A stretch of DNA of 64,000 nucleotides from Phocoena phocoena (GCF_963924675.1 NC_089238.1:47882879-47946878), one strand, 5' to 3'; positions 50,267 through 63,245 are shown, numbered from the stretch's first letter. The notes: generated by a model from the sequence alone, not told the origin. Numbers and translations are program-made.

Positions 50267-53146
50267 GTAATGCTCCCAAAGAGTTTTGAAATTCGAGAAT
50301 GTCAGTATGGTAAAAACAAACAAACAAACAAACAAAAAAACGAAGCAGATTTTAGCTATACACCATCAATATGAAAACTTTCTGTAATTTAAAAATGTTA
50401 AATACAATTAAAGAGGTTTTTGTTTATTAGATTTCTGCTAAAAGATTAGGTAAAGCAAACTAAAAAAGAAAGTTCATTTTAAAATATTGATAATTCCAAG
50501 GAAGGTTTAACCTGTTAATAATAATTTTGGAGAAATTGTAAAATTAATTTTTGAACAGTTAATAAAGTATTAGGGAATCTGTGGTATAGCTTTATGAGGC
50601 GAGAACACAAATGAATAAAGTTTCGTATCCAGGAACTGCAGATAGATAGGTTGATAGATATAATTCAAAAATATAATGGTTATGTGGTAATAAGACATTT
50701 ATATTTCAAAATTTCCCACTAAAATAATGAGGAGACTCATCAGGACCTTAATTCTTAAAATATTTTTTAGACTGTTTATTTACAAAAGTAAATAATAGTT
50801 TAATTCAACTATTATTGAAAAAATTAGGAACAGAAAGAGAAGTTAAAATTTATAGAAGACTTACCTGATACATTTGCAATGATGCGTCTGTAAAATAATT
50901 TCCAGTTCTACTTTGGAAAACAAGACTTTTAACTGGGTCTGTTTATCAGATGGCACGCTCACCTGAAACAATACTGTGCTTAAATATTCTATCTTACTAT
51001 CCCCATAAAACAGCAGGTATTCTAAAAAACTCCAATTCTTTGGAAACTAGTAACTTACAAAATAATGTCTACAAGTATCATAATAAATTGTTCAAATGAA
51101 CTGAAATGTAAATTGCATATTCTTTCATTCATCCGTTTATTTGTTAAAAAACACGCATTGAGTTCCTATGTATTAATCAGTGTGATGCACAACATTTAGA
51201 TGTTGTATTGTACTTCCCTTATTCAGTACTAATGTTAGGCCACTAAAACACCAGTTTTACCATTTTAAAACACTCTCTAGCCAGACCAGTGAAAACCTGG
51301 TTTGCAAATGTATTTCATCAGCACAAGCCCAACTGCATTAAGCCTCACTTACTGGGTTGCCTTCCCATTCTTCCTACTGGATTCTTACCGTTTTCTTTTA
51401 TTCCTCTTCTCCTCCCCCTGCCCCCTGCCCCACTCTACAATCCTGGTCATTTTCAACTTTCTAAAAGTTTAAAAAATAAAATATTTTGATATTTTTAAAT
51501 GAATGATGTCGTTAACTAAAAAAACAACAACAAAAAATAATATATTCTACAGAAAGCGGGTGCTTCCAGGCTGTGGTTGGTTCTATGAAACCATTTAGCT
51601 CAGATCAACAGGCAGTTTTCATGGCTCAGAATTTCCTTCTAGTATTTTACCTAGACACCCTTTCCATGTACAAAGATCTTGAATGCTGTCCATTAAATAT
51701 ATATCCCAAGGTAAAATGTGAACTTGTCAAACACAGAACAAATGCACCATACTCCTTGTGACCAGCAGGTGGGCTGAGAGGGGGCCTTGGTACTCATACA
51801 GACCCTGAGGTTCTGCTGCCCACCTCTGCAGCAGGGCAGAAGATCAAGATAGCCACCAATCTCCAACATCATGTCTTATTTTTTATAAAATCTTCATTTT
51901 CTTCAGCCTTGAGAAAATCAAATGCAGCGCTTAACCCCATTTCTAGACACTAAGTGCCCACAGTGTGCATGTATATGTTCTGTCCCTGCTGGTTCAGGTA
52001 AGGAACAGCCATTTAAGAAATGCTTATTGCCTCTTTATGTAGGCAGAATGCAGGGCAGTGTTAATGACACTTTTGCTGAATTTGCTCTTTGCTGCCTGCT
52101 GCTGGGCAGTTCATTCTTTCATTTCAAGGAATCAAATTTCTCTTCATATTTGCCTTGCCCAAATGAGTAAAGGATGAGTAACTAGTCGTCGTCGTCATCA
52201 TCATCTGATGTACATTTCTCTGAACATTTCCATTCTTGTATCTTGAGTGATAAAGCTGCACTTTGCTATAAGAATGAATTTTCCATTTTCACTGCTCTAT
52301 AAACCAGACAGGGGTTCCCAGTTAGAACCAGGATGATGGAGATCACATTTTTCTGAGAAAAAAAATGTGCACCCAATATTTCAGGAAACTGTTGCTGGAG
52401 TACAGCTAGTTTTGAAGCCATAGGCGCCCTTATATTTGGCCTGTTTAGATAACACACTGACATTTAGCCCATGCCACCGGTGCCTGCCAACTTTCTGTAA
52501 ACAGTAGGACAGACCACAGTGAGAAGTCATAGAAGTCAGCTCAGTATACAAAGGTCAAAACTTTTCTCATATAGAAAAGTTTCTCCAAATCAATGGCTCT
52601 TTTCTCTTCTCTTATTGTATGCTAAATACACACATTTATTAATAATTTTGCCTCATGAAACTTTTATAAAAGCATATTCATTGCCAGAGGGAAAGCATTT
52701 TGAAACCAAAAACACTTTGAGAAACCTGTTTCTCCTTCTGCCCTATTTTGTAAAGACTTTTCCCCCTTTATGTTTTCCATTAATACTCTATATTATGATA
52801 CACAAACATTAATGTGGATCGGAATTTCTAAGTTAACATACATTTAAAGCCATTAGAAAAAGCACAGACTGTGGTTGCTCTTTTTATGAGAATGGAGATT
52901 GTAGGCAGCTGTTTTCAGAAGCACTAACGTACTTCAAGCAGTGATGTAATATCTAATGTGCATAACCTTTTTAAACCTGGTAATATAGAAGACATTTAGA
53001 TTTACTGTGGAAATATGTCTCAATTTTATTTCCTGCAAAAAAAAAAAATTACAGAGAGGCATGTGGAGTTTTGTTTTTCCATTTGGTACCTAAATACCAT
53101 GGCCCATAAATAAACCTACATACTATCCAGAACTGGGATAAATTTG
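50267..53146. other. Intergenic, no gene recognised
   Basis: AT-rich DNA with no coding signal. Contains a (ACAA)n tract at about 50312-50341 and a short (GTC/ATC) triplet run at about 52184-52205. 51120-51190 has a faint MIR/L2-like look. Short open frames show no family resemblance. Confidence 0.5.
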
Positions 53147-53152
53147 GCAATT

Positions 53153-53506
53153 TTTTAAAATAAATTTATTTTATTTATTTATATTTGGCTGCGTTGGGTC
53201 TTTGTTGCTATGCGCACGCTTTCTCTAGTCGCGGTGAGTGGGGGCTACTCTTTGTCGTGGTGCGTGGGCTTCTCATTGTGGTGCCTTCTCTTGTTGCAGA
53301 ACACAGACTTTAGGCACGCGGGCTTCAGTAGTTGGGGCACGTGGGCTCCAATTGTGGCTCACGGGCTCTAGAGCACAGGCTCAGTAGCTGTGGCGTACGG
53401 CCTTAGTTGCTCCGGGGCACGTGGGATCTTCCCGGACCAGGGCTCCAACCTGTGTCCCCTGCATTGGCAGGTGGATTCTTAACCACTGCGCCACCAGGGG
53501 GGCCCA
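53153..53506 (-). mobile_element. CHR SINE, long-tail type, reverse
   Basis: On the minus strand: a CHR head beginning gggccccctggtggcgcag (head base changes), tRNA-like part, 'caactactga'-type units, 'gcagccaaatataaata' tail. Short flanking match gcaatt at 53147-53152 and 53507-53512. Confidence 0.9.
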
Positions 53507-53778
53507 GCAATTATCCTTTTGGCCTAATAAAAGGTGTAAGAAACTATTCAGGATCATAAATGGTGTCCCTTTAGACGAACTGAATTGGGGATAAATATCC
53601 TGTTCAAGTGGAGACTTATTAAATTGTTTGCTCTGAAACAGTAATCCATTCTATAAATGTTAATTGAGGATCTAATTATTTTTAAAGAAGTCCTTGGGGA
53701 ACAAAATTGACCGAGCCATAGTCTGTCATCTGGGAACTTCCCGTTTGGAGGGGAAGACTTAATCATGTCAATACAAGA

Positions 53779-54276
53779 TGTATTAGTTTCCTGTTTCTGC
53801 TGTAACAAATTGCCACAAACTTAATGGTTTAAAGCAACACAAACTTATTATCTTAAAGTTCTGGAATTCAGAAGTATAAAATGGGTTGGTGGGACTCTGT
53901 TCCTTTCTGAGGCTCTAGGGGAAAAATCTGTTTCCTTGCTATTTGTAGATTCCACAGTTCTCCTGCCCTCTCTGGCTCATGGTTCCTTTCTCCATCTTCA
54001 AAGTCAGCAGCATGACATCTTCAGATCTCTCTGTCTCTGCTTGTGTCATCACATCTCATTCTCTGATTCTGACTCTTCTGCCTCTATCTTATAATGACCC
54101 TTATGACTACATCGGGACCACACTCCCCCACTCCCCCAGATAATCCAGGATGATCTCCCATCTCAAAAGCCTTAGCTTAATGAGATCTGGAAAGTTCCTT
54201 TTGCCATGCAAGGTGATATATTCACAGTGGGTGTCTCTTTTTTTGGTGGGGGGAGGCATATTCTGCCTATGACACA
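53779..54276 (-). mobile_element. MaLR/MLT1-like solo LTR, reverse
   Basis: The plus strand begins 'tgtattagtttcctgtttct' and 'caaattgccacaaactta', continues 'ggctctaggggaaaaatctg', and ends 'ttctgcctatgacaca', the standard reverse-complement layout of MaLR LTRs. No internal region is attached, so it is a solo LTR left by recombination. It is ancient and non-coding. Confidence 0.75.
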
Positions 54277-55544
54277 AGGTAAGCTATCTAAAATGTTGGA
54301 GCACTGATGGAAAAAAATCTAAAGGAGGGAGGTGATTTGGAACAGGGGATGAGAGAAGCTACTGCCGAAAGAGGTGGTACTCTGGAACATTTCGCATTGC
54401 TTGAATGTTCAGGCTTTCTTAGGGGCATATCAAGAAAGGTGGGTATATTGGAGGCATTACCAGCAGAGCAAACTGTACTACCCAATGCAAGGAAGCAAAA
54501 GATTCAGATTATGTCTCTTGACATCATGTGTTTATGAAGATGTTGAGCAGGAGAGTGAGTCCATCGGATCCCTCTTTTGGGAATATAATGTTGGCAGAAA
54601 CATAGAGTTATGTGATATGTTCTCATCTTGGAGGGACATAGGGGATGCTAGACAATCAACTGGCAGTAAAGGATTTTTGAATTTTAATTTTTATTCATTG
54701 TTACAGTCATTTAAATTTCAAATTATGTTTGATCTGTAAGATGCGAAAAGTTAAGTATAAGCAAAACATGAATAGTATTATATTTAATATACATACATTT
54801 AGGATGCATGTACTTTTTTTTACTTCAACTTTCTTCCAAATGCCTCAAACCCAACAACAACAACAGCAACAACAATAACAGTAGTGATACCCAGTCCCAG
54901 TGAGGTTAGAGATGTCTGGTTCAGGGTACACCTCAGACTGGGGAGAAATGGGAGTCAGGTTTAGTCAGAAACTGCAACAGCAGAGGAGTCAGAAGTTAGA
55001 TATCCTATTATTTTCTACCTTCTTCCACTTTGTAGAGGTAAAAACTATAGAACTTTTTGAATCGTTGTTTGTGATTTTTAAAATTATAAATTTGGGGATG
55101 TGGATCCTGAGGCAGTGTCAAAATATTAGATCTTAATGACTGACGGTGTAACCTGAATTAAGGCCCAGAATACAGAATAAAGAGAAATCAAGTGAGAAAA
55201 TAATGAAACATAAAGTAATACTCTCAAAGAATAAAAGTGGTAAATGCTAACCATGAAGTTTTGGTGGATAAAAGGATAATTTATCTCTGTGGTATTATGT
55301 ACTAAGTTCCTTTAGTCAAGAGATAGAGGTAATTGAAGAATGGTAATTCACAGGGCAGGGTACACTTCCCATAGCTTTGACATTTACTTAGTCAATGACT
55401 AGTGATCACAAAACGGAGTTTGTCTGTAATATATGGATGATGCTCTTTCCCATCCCATATTGCTGTTTTTAGAAACCAATGAATTAATAATCGTACATAA
55501 TATTTAATTAGTACTCAATAAATACTAGCCATTAAAAAGTACTG
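54277..55544. other. Intergenic, no gene recognised
   Basis: No gene. A CAA-type triplet run lies at about 54853-54885. The two overlapping frames at 54307-54739 have no recognisable domain. Confidence 0.5.
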
Positions 55545-55559
55545 TATAAAATGTTTTAT

Positions 55560-55755
55560 TTATTTTTAAAGGTTTTTTTTTGATGTGGACCATTTTTAAA
55601 GTCTTTATTGAATTTGTTACAATATTGCTTCTGTTTTATGTTTTGGTTTTTTGGCCCCGAGGCATGTGGGATCTTAGCTCCCTGACCAGGGATTGAACCC
55701 GCACCCCCTGCATTGGAAGGTGAAGTCTTAACCACTGGACGGCCAGGGAAGTCCC
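55560..55755 (-). mobile_element. CHR-type SINE with 'ggtccacatc' tail, reverse
   Basis: Same type as 6156-6330, but uninterrupted: on the minus strand it has a 'gggacttccctggccgtcca' head, the tRNA-like part, 'caataaagactttaaaaatg', 'gtccacatcaaaaaaaaacc' and the A-rich end. Exact 15-bp duplication tataaaatgttttat at 55545-55559 and 55756-55770. Confidence 0.93.
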
Positions 55756-55770
55756 TATAAAATGTTTTAT

Positions 55771-56389
55771 ATAATAAAATTTATATAACAAAATGTTTTA
55801 TATAACTCACACAAATATATAGTAAGCACATGTAAATGTTCGTTTAGTCCATTAATGAGGGAAAAACACCCAAAATGTTAAAGCTGGTTTAAAAGAATTC
55901 AAGATATACTGTACATTTAAACAAAAACAAAAAATGCTGGCATAAGATCACCAAATAATAGTACAGAATTGGTTTAGTGTCCTACAAGGCAGTACAACCT
56001 TAAGTTTGGGGACTATCTTTTCTACTAGACAAAAATCATTGGCAGCTTTAACAGACAAAACAACTCTACAAGTTAATATGAAACTTCCTAGAATCTGGCC
56101 TCGAATTAATAATAAATACATAGTTTAAAAAAAAAGGCAGATTCCCCTTTAGTGTTAATAGTCATTGTCTTGTGGAGACCCATTCAAAAGTGCTCCAGTA
56201 TGGCAGTAAAATGACACAAAGTCATCCTTTTGCCTTCTTTCCAAGTTTTAAATAATAATACTTTTATGTTCATTATGCAGTGAGAGAATTGAGTTTTAGA
56301 AACGATTCCACTTATCCAAGGTAAAAATATTTATAAATAGAGAAACCAGGATTTTAACATACATAGTTTGGGTGTGAATAATTATTGAT
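55771..56389. other. Intergenic, no gene recognised
   Basis: AT-rich. Just after the SINE duplication, part of that site (caaaatgttttatataa) recurs near 55789-55806. A MIR-like trace lies around 56265-56365. No coding signal. Confidence 0.4.
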
Positions 56390-56545
56390 AACAATTGCTC
56401 ACATGTATTGAGGCTTAGTAATATACTGTATTGTGGACTTGCCTAAATGTTGTACATTAATAACTCATTTAATTCTCACAGTAAACTTGGGGTGGGCTCT
56501 GATTCCATCCCCATTTCCAAATAGAAAACGATTGTTTGCCAGCTA
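56390..56545 (-). repeat. MIR SINE fragment, reverse
   Basis: Reverse MIR order: 'tcacatgtattgaggcttag', 'acattaataactcatttaa', 'ttctcacagtaaacttgggg' and 'ccatccccatttccaaat'. Confidence 0.6.
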
Positions 56546-57285
56546 TATCTACTAATTGGAATGAGAAAAAGTTAAAGCCATTGGCAGTACATATTGCACT
56601 GAGAATTATCTGTCTTCATCCAGCTGTGTTACTTGAGCAGAATATGCTGGGCCTTGGATGGAAACATAATGCTGTTCACTGAGCTAATTAAATTTGCTGT
56701 GTCCTGCAAATCACCATGATGAAGAGACTAGAGAATATATGGATTATTTGTTTTTTGAGAGTCTTAATTTAGTGATTCATATTTTCTCCCTCGATTTTCT
56801 TCCTTTTTTGAATTTTGTTTATTGATTTATATCATACCAGTTTGATTCATGTTTAAGCCTTGAAATCATCTCAAGGACTCCACTTCCCCACCTATTTAAT
56901 TATATGTAGTTCTGACCGTATCTTATAGTTCTACTACTCCAAAGCAATGAAAGCTTAAGATTAATAGTAGCATTTCTCTAACTTAACCTGATCCCATCTG
57001 TTCCTTTCCAAGCCATCTTCTACATCAGTTATCTCTGATCTCAACTAAGACAAAATAGGGCTGTTCTTGGTACTGGTAACGTTAATATTATTTTTAGTAT
57101 CAGAATTGAGGTATTCGGCAGAAATTGAAGAGTCAAAGGAAGGTGTATGTACCAAACAGATACATACACGTTTATAATTTATGGACATGTTCTATTGTAC
57201 TGAAATAGTATGAACATTATAAAATGCAACACATTTGAAATTACAGATATGAAGTAAAAATAAATCAATGCTAGTTGATTTTCTT
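56546..57285. other. Intergenic, no gene recognised
   Basis: AT-rich DNA without a gene or nameable repeat. Confidence 0.45.
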
Positions 57286-57289
57286 GAAC

Positions 57290-57760
57290 CCTACCCATCT
57301 CCATCCAGAGTGTGCACATTTCACTTAGGAGATCATAACTCTAAATTGCTGCCAACATTATCTTTTCAAAAGAGATACTGTTGGTCCCACTCTCTTACTC
57401 AACCTCTTTGAACACACGCCAAGAATCAAAATCTCCTGCCCCTCATTCTGACTTACTTTTTCTAACATAGTTCTCTCTTTTTGGAAAGTCTTTTTTCTTG
57501 CCCATCTTTTTCCATAACCATCTATCAACGTTAATTAAATACACCCAAGGTAGCACATGTTTCTTTATGGTCCTTTTCCATCCTTCTGTTCTACCAGTCT
57601 CTCTTCACTATTTCTATATTAAGTACTACCTTTGTTATAACAGTATGACAGTTGACACTGTGGTGACACTATCAAAGTCTTTCTCCCCAAGTGAAACTCT
57701 GAGAAGCTAAGTCTTTGTTTTCTTAGTAGTCCTTTGCAACAGTGGATGTTCCATAATGGG
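57290..57760 (+). repeat. Possible L2 fragment
   Basis: A C/T-rich stretch ('cactctcttactcaacctct', 'cctgcccctcattctgactt', 'gtctttctccccaagtgaaa') in the general order of an L2 3' end. Weak; ends are approximate. Confidence 0.3.
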
Positions 57761-60599
57761 ATATCAAATAATTACCTTGTTGGAGAGCAAATGAGTCAGA
57801 CTTGAATTAGTTCCCACTTGAACAAGTATTTTTATATTCACTTCTGATTAAATCCCAGAAATCCCTTTCATGTTTATTTGATCATCCTGATTGCTTTGTC
57901 ATATTTCCACTTGATTGAGATGGTGACGTGCAGAGAGATTCATGCTATTCTAACAGATGGGTTTCTCTAAATGGGTCAAGATATTATGAAAGGAAAAGTT
58001 CGCACAACTCTCAACTGTTTTCTTCAGGAAACAGAATCAAAACATGGCTTCATGCTGAAACCAAATTTCTCTTTCACTGTATTTGAAAAGGTTATGTTTG
58101 AAGCAGTTTAGTAATTTCTAAAGAGCTTCCTTCTACCCCCGCTTACATAAAAACAGCAACCACAACTTTTTGCTTTTTCTAATGGTTTAAAATTTAACTT
58201 AGTCATTCTAATACACTGTCATGTTTTCATATCATGGTAAATATTTAATGTTAATGGAAAAGAAGAATATATTTTGAACATAAATGTGGGAGAAATCTTT
58301 AAAAAAGAGAGAAGAAATTTAAGTTTCTAAAGGTATTTTACTTCTCAAAATGCTTTCCTACTGCCAATGAATCTGCTTTTAAAAAACTGTGTGATATAAA
58401 ATTACTAATGAATGTGTGTTTAGCACAGAAAGTAAGAAGGGAATAAGCACCTGCTTTTGAGAAACATCTTTTCAGGTCTAGAGGAGAACAATTTTCAGTT
58501 CCGTTTGTGTCCGGAGCTGATCTGTTGCCTTAAGAATTCACAGGTGGGATTGCCCTAGTGCACAGAGAGTGTTGGTGAACACAGGGGACGTGGGTCATCC
58601 ATTATAGGGTTACTTCAATATATTAGAATGTAAGGACTCATATGATGTCAAGACAAATTTTCCCCTGACAACAGTTCCCCAGAAGAATGGGCACCCATCT
58701 GTTCTTCGAAGAGTATGATTCCATGGTTCTCATGTAACTGAAAAATAATGAGGAAGTGCAACCTTCACCTAGTTTACATAACAGAGGGCATCATTAGACA
58801 TCACTCATACAAGGATTGAAATAAACTGGGAATTTTTTGTTTATTTTATATAATTTTTCTTGTTTAGGGAGAAAAAATACAAAAGAAGAACAGTTCACTT
58901 GAAATGAAAGTTTGGACTGGCCAAGAGTAAGACATGGTGTCATAATCTGAGAGAAAATGCACACTGAGAGCCTCTATCCTGTATTATACTCATCTGCATC
59001 GAAAAGGTAATGAACGTTTTGTCAGTGCCTGTGCTTCACCTAAATTATCAAGGAAAAGATACATACATATGAATTTGTGAGCTTCATGACTAGGAATGGG
59101 GCCACATTCTGCTTGTGGGGGCTGATATTGAAAGAAATTGGGGTAATTAAATGCTTGATTTTAGGAAGCTTTGAAGGCCTTTCTTGGTCCTTCATCCTCA
59201 TGCAGATTCAAGCATCATTATGTCAACGTCAAAGTGACCACCAAGGACTGACCCACCACCTCTTCTCTACCTCTGCTCCCTGGTACCCAGAGCTGATTTC
59301 ATGAAATTCACAGTGCACTTGTTTTGTTTCTGACAAATTTATAGTGTGCTTTGGGATATAAATTTAATTGACTGTCATTTCAGGCTTTGTCATCAGAAAG
59401 GTCACTGGAGAAAAATACATAGGGAAATTCTGAAGTATGAAAATTGTTAATCTGAGCTTTTCATTTAAGATTTTATTTTAGGTCCAATTTCAGTGTACTA
59501 TGCCAAAGGCCACTATAAAACTTGATGAAGAAATAATTTTCTTTTAAAAATGATATAACATTTAATTGTAATTCTAATTATATTCAACTTATTGGTAATA
59601 TTAAGGTATATTTTGAATGGAGGCTGAGTTCTTTCTGCTTTATTCCTTGGCGACGGTGGAACTGTGAAGCCATTGAAGTTGAATGGTTTTTAGAATTATG
59701 TACTGACCCCTTACTATACTCTGTTAAATTTACTTCCCTGGCTGGTGTGAAAAACTGTTTAAATGTATGTATTTTACAGATTACTTGCCTTTCAAATCAA
59801 AGGAAAGAAAGATACATAATTGGAAATATGGTTTTCTTGAATTTCCTTTTTTAAAAAAAAAATATATATTAAGTTATTTCTACTTAGTCTTTGGGTGGCA
59901 TTTTACTTCATAATCATTTCCTCAAATGTATGCAAAATTGTTGTCCATATTTATTTTTCCTCTTTTCTGCTGTAATTGCTTTACTTACATTCTTCAAAAA
60001 TTCTCCTTTTCATGGGTAACTAAATAGAAGTAAACATAAATTTGCTGTCTCCAAAGAAAAGTCAACATAATAGCCTCAACTTGCTTTCACTCATTTGCAT
60101 GTTCATTGTTTTTATTTTTCAATGAATACTGAGTGCTTCTTGTATACGTATAATTTACTGAGTGCAAGAAAGAATTAAAATAAGATGGGTGGTGCAAACT
60201 AGCTTTAAAGAATGTTGGAGGAATGTAGACACTCTAGTATTTTAGTACACATCAAAGAACAAGAACAGAAAATAAGAGGTAAATAGTGTTTATTTAAAGG
60301 ACAAGGTGGACCATTGGAAAGGACTTCTCCATGGACTAATGGAAAAGGTTCATAGAAGATAGGAAACTGCTCTGAGAGTTGAAGAATAAAGAGAATTTGG
60401 ATGAGTCAGAAATTAAGTGGAAGAAATTACAGGAAATGAGATCAGCAAGAGCCATGGCAGAGTTAGGAATAGAATGGGCAACAGATTAATAGGAGCAAAG
60501 AAGAGGGTTTGTGTGGAAAGAAGGAGTTATTCAAAAGAAAAAGAAGGTTGGAGCTGATTTTACAAGGCTTTGGTTTCCAGCTCTTTCACTCATATGGAA
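57761..60599. other. Intergenic, no gene recognised
   Basis: AT-rich DNA, mostly without open frames of interest (59077-59304 has no domain). A vague CHR-head-like patch occurs at about 58545-58605 but does not continue as a SINE. Confidence 0.45.
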
Positions 60600-60765
60600 A
60601 AGCAATATCGTCATCCCTGGGTATCTGTGTGGGATTGGTTCCAGAAACTCCCTGATACCAAAATCCACTAATGCTTAAGTCCCTTGTGTAAAATGACGTA
60701 ATACAGTCAGCTGTCAGTATCCATAGATGTAAAACCCGTGGATATAAGGGGGCCACTCTAGTCCT
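60600..60765. repeat. Tigger-like DNA transposon fragment
   Basis: Contains 'gggattggttccagaaactc', 'gataccaaaatccactaatg', 'cttaagtcccttgtgtaaaa', 'acagtcagctgtcagtatcc' and 'cccgtggatataagggggcc', wording typical of mammalian TcMar-Tigger non-autonomous elements with their 'cagtc...gtatcc' ends. Non-coding and diverged. Confidence 0.65.
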
Positions 60766-60822
60766 AAGGCATGGTGGTTCCAGACACTTCAATTTACTAT
60801 TGTAACAGAGCCAATAAAATCC

Positions 60823-61437
60823 TTGGTGCTTTTGTGGCAGATTAATGACCACTTGATAAATATTGAGAAAGCACATTTTTTTTTAGATTTTTTAATACTG
60901 GAACTAATGGGGGATGGGGAGCTTAGTATTTGCTCAGATGTACTTCCCTATCAATGCTTTAATCATTTTTCAAAGACTACTAATTGTTGCCTGAATCACA
61001 GATTTGATGAAGCAGGAATGGGTTATGCTACATCTAATTGTTCTTCATTCTCTTATATACTCTCATTTTATAACAAAGATTTTAAAAACTTAATTTTTCA
61101 TTGTAAAAATGAGTCATTTCATATTTCTCATATTCAAAATGAAACTCAAACATGTTATTCTGGGGTGCTCTCTTTTCCTTTTTCTTATCTTAAAATAGTT
61201 CAAAATAATGCTTGCTTTAAAAAGTTTGGCATAGTTGATATTGGTGGGCCCTGGATTTTTTCTGGCTTATTTTACCTCCTGCTGGCTGCCCTAAGCGATT
61301 GCTCCATCAGGCAGATATTAGAAATATACAAACACATGCATTTTGCTTATAGTCTTCCCATCACAGAAACATGGAAAGCACCAGATGGATTTAAATACAT
61401 CAGAGAATTGGGCTGCCCATTAGCAAATGAAATCTGA
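60823..61437 (+). other. 204-codon open frame of unknown status
   Basis: An ATG-started frame that stays open for 204 codons in AT-rich DNA, lying almost exactly between the Tigger-like fragment and the old L1 that starts near 61437. The translation is rich in C, F, N, S and Y, with one hydrophobic stretch around residues 142-158 (GGPWIFSGLFYLLLAAL) and two N-x-S/T sites near residues 96-108. I recognise no domain, no Kozak-like context that decides it, and no splice pattern. Composition looks like translated AT-rich non-coding DNA; treat as non-coding unless conservation or expression says otherwise. Confidence 0.2.
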
Positions 61438-61521
61438 CTACGGTAAATCAATGCTGTAATGAACATGGGAGTGCACGTGCACATATCTCTTAGAGATCCT
61501 GATTTTAATTCTTTTGGATAA

Positions 61522-62041
61522 TGTCAAACAAGCGGCATCGGTTGCCTATTATCAGGAGTAGAAGTCTGAGCTCTTCTGACCACTGCATCATGGTATTGGA
61601 GTCACCACGAAAAATAATGCAGTCAAGCACTGGATGGAAAAATGTTTTACTCACATGGAGAAGAGACAGAGCAAGATCAGCTTCAATGGTGGATGTCAGT
61701 CCCCAGTGGCCAGCAGGTCCCTCCCTTCAGCTGACGGAGATTAATTGTTCTGCATGCATCCCTCTGTGCTCCAGCAGAAGGACCCTGTCCTCACCTCTTA
61801 CAGAGGACAGATACAGTCATGGAGTTGTCAAGGTGCCATATGATGCACATGCTTAAGCAGAATGATGTAAGGAGCACATATCGAGTCTGAAATAGGAAAA
61901 CGTTTTCCCACATAAGGTGACAAGTTCAGCACAGGCTGTGGGGACTGTATCTCGTGGTAAGGAAGTGTGCCAGGCCCAAACCCATGCATATGGCTGAGTG
62001 GGTGTCAAAAGATTGTATGCATGAGACCACCTTTCCTAACA
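61522..62041 (-). mobile_element. Solo LTR (probably ERV class I), reverse
   Basis: A 520-bp block that cleanly interrupts the old L1. It begins TG and ends CA (plus strand TGTCAAAC ... CCTAACA) and is flanked by gataa (61517-61521) and gatag (62042-62046), a 4-of-5 match of the length expected for an ERV. On the minus strand the end has the R/U5-like wording 'ccatgtgagtaaaacat' and 'cagtgcttgactgcatt'. There are no internal viral genes. The frame at 61521-61856 is not a gene. Confidence 0.55.
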
Positions 62042-62098
62042 GATAGATACCCAGAATTGGGATTGTTGAATCACGTGGTAGCTCTATTTTTGATTTTT

Positions 62099-62323
62099 TT
62101 TTTTTTTTTTTTGCGGTACGCGGGCCTCTCACTGTTGTGGCCTCTGCTGTTGCGGAGCACAGGCTCCGGACGCGCAGGCTCAGCGGCCGTGGCTCACGGG
62201 CCCAGCCGTGGCTCACGGGCCCAGCCGCTCCGCGGCATGTGGGATCTTCCCGGACCTGGGCACGAACCCGTGCCCCCTGCAGAGGCAGGCGGACTCTCAA
62301 CCACTGCACCACCAGGGAAGCCC
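62099..62323 (-). mobile_element. Young CHR SINE, short type, with an internal 19-bp duplication
   Basis: CpG-rich short-type CHR, flanked by ctctatttttgatttt (from 62082) and ctctatttttaatttt (from 62324), one mismatch. Inside, cgtggctcacgggcccagc occurs twice in tandem (62188-62206 and 62207-62225); the other short-type copies here have it once. Confidence 0.95.
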
Positions 62324-62496
62324 CTCTATTTTTAATTTTTTGAGGAATGCGCCATACTGATTTCATAGTAGCTGCACCATTTTACATTCTGATCAATAAC
62401 GCACAAGGGTTTCACTTTCTCCATATCTTCCCCAACACTTGTTATTTCCTGTTTTTCTGTTAAGGCCATTCTAACAGATATGAAGTGATACCTCAT

Positions 62497-63245
62497 TTTT
62501 AAAAAATAGTTTTTGCTTTAATTATTTTGTTGTGGTAAAATATATATAATATAAAATTTGCCATTTTAACAATTTTCCCACTAAATGTTCATTTTTATTG
62601 GTATTTTTAATATTATGCCAAGGAGCTGACTGATATAGGATAATGAGTTATTAATATAAAGCCAACATTATTTTCCTTCCTCCAAAGTTTGCAGTACCTT
62701 AACATTCCAGAAATATTTCTAATACGGTTTTCGTATAACACCACTGAAATATAAGATGAGGCTTTACTTATTTTAGGGACAGTTTTCCTCTGTAGTTGCT
62801 TCTTTTTTAAAACATTTTTATTTTATATTGGAGTATAGTTGATTTACAATGTTGTGTTAGTTTCAGGTATACAGCAAAGTGATTCAGTTATACACATACA
62901 TATATCATATTCTTTTTCAGATTCTTTTCCCGTATAGATTATTACAGAGTACTGAATAGAGTTCCCTGTGTTATACAGTAGGTTCTTATTATCTATTTTA
63001 TATATAGTAGTGTGTGTATATTAATCCCAAACTCCTAATTTATCCCCTCCGCTTCCCTTTGGTAGCCATAAGTTTATTTTCTAAGTCTCTGTAGTGGCTT
63101 CTAAAAGTATGGCTAGAGTCATTCATTGCACGTCAAAAGCAGTAGTGAAAAAAACTAATATCCAGTATCCATCAGACCAATATTCAGGCCACTATGAAAT
63201 GGGTGTTTTCTTCTTTTTTTCTGCCCTTAACACAGCTCTAATCTC
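62497..63245 (-). mobile_element. Composite insert: two L1 3'-end fragments
   Basis: This block interrupts the old L1 between 'gatacctcattttt' and 'tcattgtgattttgatttg'. It holds a short 3'-UTR-like fragment (about 62510-62590, 'gtggtaaaatatatataata') and a 5'-truncated L1 3' end (about 62812-63090, 'ttggagtatagttgatttac', 'tcccgtatagattattacag'). The remainder (63091-63245) I cannot name. Confidence 0.45.

Noticed and set aside
58545..58605. Patch resembling a CHR SINE head ('cacaggggacgtgggtcatc')
   Set aside because: The match does not extend into the rest of a SINE and has no A-tail or duplication.
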